Shown here: one piece after another, positions 10,901 to 18,856 of the stretch
Layout: each line of letters opens with the position of its first letter
Numbering within the stretch: the stretch's first letter is position 1
Assembly (NCBI RefSeq): GCF_024166365.1
Contig: NC_064819.1
Coordinates: 111,458,293 to 111,522,292 of the forward strand
Origin: Elephas maximus indicus
Lineage: Eukaryota > Chordata > Mammalia > Proboscidea > Elephantidae
Direction of reading: 5' to 3'
Length of the DNA stretch: 64,000 nt
The notes under the pieces: generated by a model
The model's input: the letters and a program-made list of their open reading frames with translations, nothing else
Told to the model about the DNA's origin: nothing
The model's database searches: none
Translations under genes and position numbers: made by a program

Positions 10901-13900
10901 ATAAAGAAAACAAAAATCCTCATAACTGGGCCAATAAGCAACATCATGATAAATACAGAAAAGACTGAGATTGTCAAGGATTTCATTTTACTTGGATCTA
11001 CAATCAACACCCATGAAAGCAGCAGTCAAGAAATCAAAATATGCATTGTACTGGGCAAATCTGCCATAAAACACCTCCTTAAAGTGTTAAAAAGCAAAGA
11101 TGTCACCTTGAGGACTAAGGTGCACCTGACCCAAGCCGTGGTGTTTACAATCACCTCATATGTATGCGAAAGCTGGACAATGAATAAGGAAGACTGGCAA
11201 AGAATTGACACCTTTGAATTGCAGTGCTGGCGAAGAATATTGAATATCCCACGGACTGCCAAAAGAATGAATAAATCTGTCTTGGAAGAAGTATAACCAG
11301 AATGCTCCTTAGAAGCAAGGACGGCAAGACTGTGTCTCACATACTTTGGACATGTTGTCAGGAGGGATCAGTCCCTGGAGAAGGACATCATGCTTGGTAA
11401 AACAGAAAAAAAAAAAAATTTTTTTTTTTTTCTAAAACAGAGGTTCAGCGAAAACAAGGAAGACCCTTGACGAGATGGATTGACACAGCGGCTGGAACAA
11501 TGGGGTCAAGCATAGCAACAATTGTGAGGATGGCACAGGATCAGGCAATGTTTCGTTCTGTTGTGCATACAGTCGCTATGAGTGGGAACCAACTTGAAGG
11601 CCCCTAACAACAACAACATTTCCACGGTATGGTCGCAAGGCAGTTTAAACAATCACCTCATATGCATGCAAAACCTGGACAATGAATAAGAAAGACCAGT
11701 TGACACCTTTGAATTGCGGTGTTGGCGAAGAATATTGTTTAAAAATTGTTGAAAGACATTTGGTTTCTTTTCAGGTTTGGTATATTATAATGAAACCGCT
11801 ATAAAAATCCATATGCAGGTTTTTTCATGAACATTAGTTTTCACTTCTTTGGGAAAAATGCCCAGGAGTGTTACTTGCTGAGTCATATAGTAATTGTATG
11901 TTTACTTGTTTAAGAAACTGCCAAAATGTTTTCCCAAGAGGCTGCACCACTTTACATTCCCACCAGCAATGTTGAGTGATCTTTCTTCTCTGCAACCTCA
12001 CTAGCATTTGCTATAGTCACTACTTTTTTATTTTAGCCTATCTGATAGGTATGAGTGACATCTCATTGTGGTTTTAATTTTCATTTCCCTAATGGTTAAT
12101 TTGTGCTGTTGTACGTAGGGTCACTAGGAGTCAGAACAGTGGTTAATGATGTTGAACACCTTTTCATGTGTTCATTTGCCATCTATATATTCTTTCTGGT
12201 GGAACGTCTGTTCATGTTATTTGCCCATTTTCTAATTGGACTGTTTTTCACTTTTGAGTTTTGAGAGTTCTTTATATATCTTAGGTACTAGTCCTTCCTC
12301 AGGTATGTGCCTTGAAAATATTTCTCCCAGTCTGTAGTTTGCCTTTTGGTCCTGTTAACAGGGTCTTGCATAGAGAAAAAGTTTTTAATTTTAATGAGGT
12401 CCAATGTATCATTTTTTACTTTTATGGATCATGCTTTTGATGTCAAGTCTAAGAACTACTGCTTAGCCCTAAATCATGAAGATATCCTCCTACAACTTTT
12501 TCTAAAGTTTTAGTTTTATGTTTTAAACTTAAGTCTATGATCTATTTTGAATTAATTTTTTATAAGGTGTGAAACATAGGTTGAGGGTTTTGTTTTGTTT
12601 TGTTTTGTTTTGCCTATAGTGTCCAATTGCCCCATCACCATGTGTTGAAAAGGCAATCTTCCTTTCACTGAATGTTCCTGCACTTTTGTCAAAAATTACT
12701 TGGGCATATTTGTGTGGATCCTTACCTGGGTTCCACATTCTGTTCCACTGACTTTTGTGTCTATCCCTCTGCCAAGACCATATAGTCTTGATTACTGTAC
12801 CTATATAATGTTTTGAAATTGAGTAGTACGATTCCTCTTAATTAATTCTTCTTTTCCAGAATGATTTTAGCTATTCTATCCAGTTCCTTTGCTTTTCCAT
12901 GTCATTTAAAAATAATATTGTATGTATCTATAAAAAAAAAAATCTTGCTGAGAATTTTAAAGGTTTGCATTAAACCTATATATCAATTTGAGTACTGTTG
13001 ACATCTTTACTATGTTGAGTTTTCCAATCCATGAACACTGTATGTCTCCCCATTTATTAAGATCTTTGATTTCTTTCATCAGCATTTTGTAGTTGTAGTT
13101 AAATTTATGCTGAAGTATTTATATTTTTGAATGATTGTAAGTGGTTGTATCTTTAATTTTAGTTTCCAGAAGTTTATTACTAGTATGCAGCAATGCAATT
13201 GATTTTTTATGTTGGCATTGTATCCTGGGACCTTGCTGAACTCACAATTAGTTCTAAGAAGTTTTTTATTCCTTCAGGTATTTCACATAGACAGTATGTC
13301 ACATATGTCATGTGCAAATAGGTGCAATCTTATTTCTTTATTTCTCATCAGTGTGTCTTTTATTTCCTTTCCTTGCTTTATTGCAATGGTTAGAACTTCT
13401 AGCACTATGTTGAATACCAATGGTGACAGTAGACATACTTGCCTTGATCCCAGTCTTAGGGGGGAAGCATTTAATCTTTGACCTTTAAGTATGTTAATTA
13501 TAAACTTTTTGTAAATGTTCTTTATCAAGTTGAGGAAGTTACTCTCTGTTTTTACTTTTCTGAGAGTTATCATGAATGGGTGTTGAATTTTTCCAATTTT
13601 TTTTGTATCAATTGATATGATCATGTGCCTTTTCTTCTTTATCCTAGTAATTTGCTGGATTACACTGATTTTGAAATATTGAACCAACCTTGTATCCCTG
13701 GAATAGGCCCACTTGGACTTGGAGTATATAATTTTTTTTATATGTTGCTGAATTCTATTTGCTGATATTTTGTTAAAGGCTTTTGTATCCATACTCATGA
13801 GGAATATTGATCTCTAGTTTTCTTCTTTTGTGCAATCTTTTTAGTGTGGTATCAAGGTAATACAAATTTTGTAAAATGGATTCCGAAGTGTTCTCTTCTA

Positions 13901-16900
13901 CTTCCTGGAAGAGATTGTGTGGAACTCACATTAATTATTCTTTAAACATTTGGTATAATTCTCCAGTAAAGCCACCTGGGCCTGGAAATTTCTTTTTTTG
14001 AATTTTTAAATTATTAATTTAATTTCCTTAATAGTCACGGGGCTATTGAAATTATGTAGTTCATACTGAATGAGTTGTGGTAGTGTCACGGACTGAATCA
14101 CGTACCCCCAGAAATATCAACTTGGTTAGGTCATGATTCCTAGTATTGTGTGGTTGTCCTCCATTTTGTGGTTATAATTTTATGTTGAGAGGATTAGGAT
14201 GGGATTGTAACACCAACCTTACCCAGGTTACTTCGCTGATCTAAGTTTCCCTGGGTTGTGGCCTGTACCACCTTTTATCTCTCAAGAGATAAAAGGAAAG
14301 GGAAGCAAGCAGAGAGTCGGGGACCTCATACCACCAAGAAAGCAGTGTCAGGAACAGAGCGTGTCGTTTGGACCTGGGGCCCCTGTGCCTGAGAAGCTCC
14401 TCAGCCATGGGAAGACTGAGGACAAGGACCTTCCTCCAGAGCTGGCAGAGACAGAAAGCCTTCCCCTGGAGCTGATACCCTGAATTTGGACTTGTAACCT
14501 ACTAGGCTATAAGAAAATAAATTTCTCTTTGTTAAAGCTATCCACTTGTGTATTTCTGTTATGACTAAGACAGGTAGTTTGTAATTTTTTTTTTTTTTTT
14601 AGGAATTGGTCCATTTCATCTAAATTGTTAAATTTACATGTATTGAGTTTTTTGTAATATTCCCTTAACATTCTTTATACTTACCATACAATTTAGTCAT
14701 TTCACTTCTAGGTATTTCCCAAGAGAAAGGGAAACATATGTCCACTCAAATATTTACACATGAATGTTCACAGCAGCTTTATTCATAATAGCCCCAAACT
14801 AAGCAATTCAAATGCTCACCCAGAGGTGAACAAAACGTGATAACCACAATGTGGTATACCCACACAGGAGAATGCCACACAGTAATAAAAAGTAATGAAT
14901 GATCTATGCATGTAACGTGGATGAATGTCAAAATCATACTTATGCAAGAAACAAGACACAAAAGAGTAACATACAGTATGATTCCATTTATAAGACATTC
15001 TAGAAAATGCAAGCTAGTTAATTGTGACAAAAAGCCCATCAGTGGTTGCCTGGGGCCATGTGTAGAAGGAGAGATGAATTGCAAAGAAGCACAAAGAATC
15101 TTTTTGTGGGTAATGAAACTGTTCTGTATCTTGATTGTGGTGGTGGTTTCCTGGGTATAAAAATATGTTCAAAACTCATCAAATTGTACACCTTAAACAA
15201 ATGCAGCTTATTGTTCATAAAATATGCCTTGCATCAATAATATAAAAAATCTTCCTGCAAAGAAATAGTCTGGATTATTTCTATTTTCATTTTAGCTCTC
15301 TTCAATATTCTTCAAGTTTCTTAAAAAAAGTAGAATCTGATGGAAATCGATTTGGTGCTTCCTTAAAAAGCTGGAAATAGAACTACCATACCATCGAGCA
15401 ATCCCACTCCTTAGAATATATCCTAGAGAAATAAGAGGCTTCACACAAACAGATATATGCATCCCCATATTCACTGCAGCACTGTTTACAACAGGAAAAA
15501 GATGGAAACAATCAAGATGCCCATTAATGGATGAATGGATAAAGAAATTATGGTATATTCACACAATGGAATACTATGCAATGATAAAGAACAACCATGA
15601 ATCCGTGAAACAATTCATACATGGAAGAATCCGGAAGGCATTACACTGAGTGAAATTAGTTGGTTGCAAAAGGACAAATAATATATGAGACCACTAAGTT
15701 GAAAAAAAAAGAAGAAAATATTCTTTGATGACTATGAGGGTGGGTGGGGAGGGAGAAGGGTATGCATTAATTAAGTAGTAAACAAGAAAAATTTTAGGTG
15801 AAGTCAAAGACAACACACAATACAGGGGAGGCCACCACAAGTGAACTAAACAAAAAGCAAAGAAGTTTTCTGAATACAACCAAGCACTTCGAAGGCCACA
15901 GTTGCAGGGACAGGAGTCTGGGGACCATGGTTTCAGGGGACATCTAGGTCAACTGGCATAACAAAATGTATTAAGAAAAATGCTCTGCATCCCACTTTGG
16001 TGAGTGGTGTCTGGGGTCTTAAACACTAGCAAGCGGCCGTCTAAGATGCACCTATTGGTCTCAACCCACCTGAAGCAAAGGAGAATGAAGAACACCAAAG
16101 ACAAAATGTAAATATAAGCCCGAGAGAGAAAAGGCCACATAAACCAGAGATTACATCGGCCTGAGACCAGAAGAACGAGATGGTGCCCGGCTACCACCAA
16201 CGACTACCCTCACAGGGAACACAACAGGGAATTCCTGATGGAACAGGAGATCAGTGGGATGCAGACCTCACATTCTCGCAAAAGGACCAGACTTAATGGT
16301 CTGACTGAGACTGGACGGACCCCAGAGCTCATGGCCACCAGACCCTCTGTTAGCCCAAGACTGAAACCATTCCCAAAGCCAATTCTTGAAACAGGGTTTG
16401 GACTGGACTATAAGATAGAAAATGATACTGATGAGGATTTCTTGGCTCAAGTAGACACATGAGACTACGTGGGCAGCTCCTGCAGGAATGTGCTGTCACA
16501 TGAGGGAGAGAACAGCTAGGGTTACATAGCAAGGTGTGTATAAGTTTTTGTATGAGAGACTGACTTGATTTGTACACTTTCACTTAAGGCACAATAAAAA
16601 AATAAAATAAAATTGGAATCTGAGATTTGGAAGGAAAACGCTGCTACGTATATAATTCTTCGGTTAATTGCCCATGTGAAGAATAGATCACCATAGAATG
16701 TATTTCAATATAATACATAATAAAGTTGATGATTAACATTATACATTTTTATTAGAGAATCAAATACCATAAAATCTTGGTGACTGAAAATTAAATAAAA
16801 TGAAAAATAATTAAAAAAAAAAAAAACCCATTGCCATTGCGTCCATTCTGACTCATAGCGACTCCATAGGACACAGTAGCATTGCCCCATATGGTTTCCA

Positions 16901-18124
16901 AGGAGGAACTGGTGAATCTGAACTGCTGCTGACCTTTTGGTTAGCAGCCAAATGCTCAACCACTGCGTTAATGAATAAGCTAATAAAAATCAGTTCCCTA
17001 AAGTGCTCAGATTTTTGAAAGATAGTTTAAGGACAAAACCAACATCTACAACAACTACTAATCTAGTAAGTGTGCAGTAAAAATGGAATTCATCATTATC
17101 AAACAATCACGCCACCTGAAAATACGAAAACCCCTTACCGTCTGTTGATTCTAACTTGCAACTCTATAGGACAGAGCACAGGATTTCCAAAGAAAAGCTG
17201 GTAGATTTTAACTGCCAGCCTTTTGGTTAGCAGCTGTAGTTCGCCATAGCTCTTAACCACTGAACCACCAGGGCTCCACTGAAAATACCAAAACCGAAAA
17301 AAAAAACCAAACCCAGTGCCATCGAGTCATAGCGACCCTATAGGACAGAGTAGAACTGCCCCACGGCATTTCCAAGGAGCGCCTGGCGGATTCAAACTGC
17401 CAACTCTTTGGTTAGCAGCCATAGCACTTAACTACTACGCCACGAGGGTTTCCGCTGAGAATATAAAAAAAAAAAAAAAAAAATTTTTTTTTTTTGTGCC
17501 CCTTAAATTTGTAAAGACCCATTTCACAAGCAATTTTTACAGAAGTCTGGTATTAACTCTGCTTTGGATACTAATTTATTACACAGTTATAGGACACATT
17601 TGTCTTTTCCGTTTACTGAAGCATTAATATCCATACACTTAAAAATTTTAACTACAATTAACTAACCCAAACCACCACTAAAATTAACTTCTACTTCCAA
17701 AAAGGCAGTTGCAAGATGCAGTGTATCCCGTAACTAATAAAAATCAATTTCTTTCACAAAACTTTGCGGAGGGCATAGCTGTTGATTTTTAATCGAGAAA
17801 TTGGTAAATGACCAGATCATTAAATTGAAGGCAGCAGGTATGCCCCCCCCCCCCGTTCTTCTAATAAAAAAGAATAAAATAAAAAAGAAAACATTATCTT
17901 CTCCGGAAGCTCTACATCACACGGTTACATACCTTGATTCTTGCTTTCTCTATAAATTCTAGAGGAGCTTTTCCAAACTCAAATCCAGCTCCAATCCAAG
18001 GAATCCAGCCCCCGATGCACGGGGGTAAACGCAAGTTCTTCCACTGGAGAAATAATAAAAGAGCAACGCAACCTAGGAATATAATGACTGTTGGGAAAAG
18101 TAATTCCACGTCTGTGTCCAGCAT
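1840..18124 (-). CDS. CYP39A1: CYP39A1, 5' part of gene (coding exons 1 and 2)
   Basis: Cytochrome P450 39A1, the ER-membrane oxysterol 7-alpha-hydroxylase acting on 24-hydroxycholesterol in bile-acid synthesis (family knowledge). Only the first ~109 residues are here, from exons 17933-18124 and 1840-1975, separated by a 15.96-kb intron. They cover the N-terminal membrane anchor, the [20 protein letters not shown] segment and the beginning of the P450 fold. The heme-binding Cys region and the remaining exons lie off the left edge. The gene is divergent from SLC25A27, with 626 bp between the two start codons. The reading frame is intact across the splice. Confidence 0.93.
2850..4330 (+). repeat. 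Minisatellite, ~58-bp degenerate unit, split by an LTR
   Basis: Units of roughly 55-62 bp built on GCAAGCCTGGCCATGCCCAC, then CACCCCTCCCTGAGGCACAGG and a variable linker. About a dozen diverged copies at 2850-3531 and weaker ones at 4083-4330. Open frames on both strands here are a by-product of the repeat. Confidence 0.8.
3532..4082 (+). mobile_element. Solo LTR, ERV-L type (MLT2-like)
   Basis: 551 bp beginning TGTGATGGTTAA and ending CCTAAGACA, with the ACTTGGCTGGGCCA block near the start and TAAATCTCTCTCTATATATA before the end, as in ERV-L/MLT2 LTRs. Flanked by a perfect 5-bp duplication CATGC (3527-3531 and 4083-4087). No internal viral sequence remains. Confidence 0.88.
5608..6099 (-). 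mobile_element. ERV-L 3' LTR
   Basis: On the plus strand it opens TGTCTTAGACTGGGTTCTCT and closes near TTATCCATCA, the reverse complement of an ERV-L/MLT2-type LTR. It abuts the truncated L1 ORF1 on its left and the ERV-L 3' internal region on its right, so it is the 3' LTR of the minus-strand provirus. The 5' LTR is missing. Confidence 0.75.
7431..7910 (-). pseudogene. ERV-L pol remnant: RNase H to integrase zinc finger (159 codons open)
   Basis: The longest surviving open stretch of the provirus. It holds the DSWAVANG block of RNase H and, near its C-terminus, the His/Cys integrase finger with CPICQ. It lacks both the upstream RT and the integrase core in frame, so it is a fossil fragment, not a gene. 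Confidence 0.85.
8467..8618 (-). mobile_element. AfroSINE inserted in ERV-L RT
   Basis: Reverse-strand copy running from the tail side (CCATTGCTGTCAAGGCAATT) to the tRNA-like head (CACTAGGGCTCCT). It splits the ERV-L RT region, so it is younger than the provirus. Confidence 0.9.
10003..11612 (+). mobile_element. RTE (BovB-like) LINE, RT part to 3' tail
   Basis: Begins within the coding region (GGACCTCACCAGATGGAATA), runs through RT and the C-terminal domain and ends at the shared 3' tail with CCTAACAACAACAACA. An open frame of 207 codons (10673-11296) spans the RT core. The catalytic box reads [10 protein letters not shown], so the second residue of the usual YADD is changed to Asn. Stops and frameshifts lie upstream. 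A palindromic A13T13 insert is at 11406-11431. Confidence 0.9.
10673..11296 (+). pseudogene. RTE reverse transcriptase fragment (207 codons)
   Basis: Carries the motif [15 protein letters not shown], the mutated YAND box and the C-terminal [13 protein letters not shown] segment typical of the RTE clade. It lacks the endonuclease and RT motifs 1-3 in frame. It is a remnant of a once-active ORF2-type protein and not a host gene. Confidence 0.85.
11625..11745 (+). mobile_element. Short RTE fragment
   Basis: Repeats pieces found at 11145-11235 of the RTE just upstream (AATCACCTCATATG...GACAATGAATAAG...CTTTGAATTGC). Either a second truncated insertion or a local partial duplication. Confidence 0.7.
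11746..14083 (-). repeat. L1 LINE, ORF2 RT to 3' end, reversed
   Basis: Reverse-complement L1. At 13798-13283 the minus strand encodes an RT segment ([13 protein letters not shown]) whose catalytic box reads FAHD in place of FADD. The remainder down to 11746 is the typical ORF2 C-terminal part. It carries a 39-bp RTE-tail insert and continues past the LTR at 14084 to about 14660. A (TTTTG)n run lies at 12588-12612. Confidence 0.88.
12101..12139 (+). mobile_element. 39-bp RTE/SINE tail insertion with target duplication
   Basis: Only the end of the RTE tail (CTGTTGTACGTAGGGTCACT...AGAACA) sits inside the L1, flanked by perfect 8-bp TGGTTAAT duplications at 12093-12100 and 12140-12147. A severely 5'-truncated retrotransposition event. 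Confidence 0.8.
14084..14572 (+). mobile_element. Solo LTR, ERV-L-like, inserted in L1
   Basis: 489 bp starting TGTCACGGACTGAATCA and ending GTTATGACTAAGACA, flanked by a perfect 5-bp duplication GGTAG (14079-14083 and 14573-14577). L1 sequence resumes directly on the other side. A polyadenylation signal-like AATAAA lies at 14517-14522. Confidence 0.88.
14578..14660 (-). repeat. Continuation of the L1 split by the LTR
   Basis: GTTTGTAATTTT and the following GGAATTGGTCCATTTCAT continue the L1 reverse strand interrupted at 14083. Confidence 0.7.
14661..15240 (+). repeat. L1 LINE 3' end
   Basis: ORF2 end and 3' UTR of an old L1: the AGCAGCTTTATTCATAATAG block, then CAGTATGATTCCATTTATA and TCAGTGGTTGCCTGGGG, ending near CTTGCATCAATAA. 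Confidence 0.8.
15292..16612 (+). repeat. Afrotherian L1, ORF2 end and 3' UTR with poly(A)
   Basis: Shares its order and most of its sequence with 61620-62955: CCTAGAGAAATAAGAGGCTT..., AATGGAATACTATGCAATGA, a ~900-bp 3' UTR with GGGTCTTAAACACTAGCAAG, then TTTCACTTAAGGCACAATAA and an A-rich tail. A young-looking L1 subfamily. Confidence 0.87.
16808..16968 (-). mobile_element. AfroSINE
   Basis: Reverse copy starting AAACCCATTGCCATTGCGTC and reaching GGTTAGCAGCC. Its tRNA-like head is eroded. Confidence 0.88.
17118..17277 (-). mobile_element. AfroSINE (first of two at the same site)
   Basis: Reverse copy ending CACCAGGGCTCCA. Flanked by versions of CTGAAAATAC, which appears again after the next SINE, so both entered the same target. 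Confidence 0.88.
17290..17452 (-). mobile_element. AfroSINE (second of two at the same site)
   Basis: Reverse copy from the A-rich AAAACCAAACCCAGTGCC to GCCACGAGGGTTTCC. Followed by a run of A19T12 at 17465-17495. Confidence 0.88.
17500..17932. other. Intron DNA next to CYP39A1 exon 1
   Basis: No repeat family recognised. A C12 run lies at 17843-17854 and A-rich DNA at 17862-17890. Confidence 0.5.
17933..18124 (-). CDS. CYP39A1: CYP39A1 coding exon 1 (64 codons)
   Basis: Starts at ATG 18124-18122 and ends AATCAAG|GTATGT, phase 0. The hydrophobic stretch [17 protein letters not shown] is the signal anchor. Human CYP39A1 begins with Met at the codon that is GTG here (18109-18107), so the protein probably starts five codons earlier (MLDTDVELL). 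An in-frame TGA sits two codons upstream of this ATG (TGA AAG ATG), so no longer N-terminus is possible without splicing. Confidence 0.92.
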
Positions 18125-18422
18125 CTTTCAGAATCAGGAAAGGGAAAAAGTCCTACTGCCTTTGAACTTGCTCCCTCCAAGTCAGAGCACCCGCCAGGCC
18201 TCCAAACCTTTGTGTTGCAACTTCTGCAGCTTGTTTTCCTTTGAAACTCTCCCCGCTTCTCGCTCCAAGTTTTAGGTGATTTTTGCATTATCGCTCCCGC
18301 CCAACTCCACTTCTCATCAAATGCAGACGCTGGAAACAGAACGCAGGAGCTGAACAGGGCCTGGAGTGGGCGGGGACTGTTCCGATCTCAGAGTGGGCGG
18401 GGGCGGGAAAGGATCACGCTCT

Positions 18423-18436
18423 GTTGCCATGGAGAC
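18423..18436 (+). promoter_or_regulatory. X-box-like RFX motif
   Basis: GTTGCCATGGAGAC has a perfect left half (GTTGCC) and an imperfect right half of the RFX X-box. RFX factors drive ciliary and some neuronal genes. The ATG inside it could open a long upstream frame (18429-18770) if transcribed. Confidence 0.4.
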
Positions 18437-18511
18437 TGGAGGTTGTGCCGCAGCAGCTCCTTGCTGCCGGCCAATCAAAGAACGCTGCCCGGTAGGCGCG
18501 AAGCCCGGCGA

Positions 18512-18530
18512 ACTACATTTCCCAGAAGCC
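18512..18530 (+). promoter_or_regulatory. ZNF143/STAF-type site
   Basis: ACTACATTTCCCAGAAGCC closely fits the long ACTACAATTCCCAGAATGC-type element common in mammalian CpG-island promoters and bound by ZNF143. It lies midway in the divergent promoter. Binding is inferred. Confidence 0.65.
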
Positions 18531-18652
18531 TCGTGGGCTCCGCTTTGTTTTCCTCCTGCTGGGTGCGGGGGCGGCCGCACCACTCCCGCTCGGTGCTCCA
18601 AGGAAGGGCTGCGGTTTCGCTGGGCTGGGCCTGGGCGAGCCGAGCGAGGGAA

Positions 18653-18682
18653 ATGGTTCCTGCCTGGCCACTCGCCGGTTGA
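18653..18682 (+). promoter_or_regulatory. Short upstream ORF in SLC25A27 5' leader
   Basis: An ATG followed by eight more sense codons and TGA, ending 68 nt before the main ATG. It matters only if the transcript starts upstream of 18653, which sequence alone cannot tell. Confidence 0.35.
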
Positions 18683-18750
18683 GGAGGGGCCGCCGCGGCG
18701 CCCGGGCGCCGGCGAGAAGGGGGTGCATTGTCGTCCTGACCTGCTGCTGA

Positions 18751-18856
18751 ATGTCCATCCCGGAGACTGAGGAGAAGCTCTTACCGCTCGCCCAGAAATG
18801 GCCCCGGGCGAGCAAGTTCCTGCTGTCCGGCTGCGCGGCTACCGTGGCCGAGCTAG
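18751..18856 (+). CDS. SLC25A27: SLC25A27 coding exon 1 (residues 1-35)
   Basis: Encodes [17 protein letters not shown] and then the start of transmembrane helix 1 ([12 protein letters not shown]). The start is chosen because this peptide aligns from its first Met with the known UCP4 N-terminus. The exon ends in phase 1 at CTAG|GTAC. A 9-codon upstream ORF (18653-18682) precedes it if transcription begins upstream of that point. Confidence 0.95.

Larger units (their letters stand above)
18125..18750. promoter_or_regulatory. Shared GC-rich divergent promoter of CYP39A1 and SLC25A27
   Basis: The 626 bp between the two start codons become strongly GC- and CpG-rich from about 18290, and this continues into SLC25A27 intron 1 to about 19020. 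Elements seen: GC boxes GGGCGGGG (18368-18375) and GGGCGGGGGCGGG (18395-18407), a CCAAT box (18471-18475), an RFX-like half-site and a ZNF143-like site (separate entries). No TATA box stands out. This looks like a CpG-island promoter serving both genes. The start sites are not defined by sequence. Confidence 0.8.
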
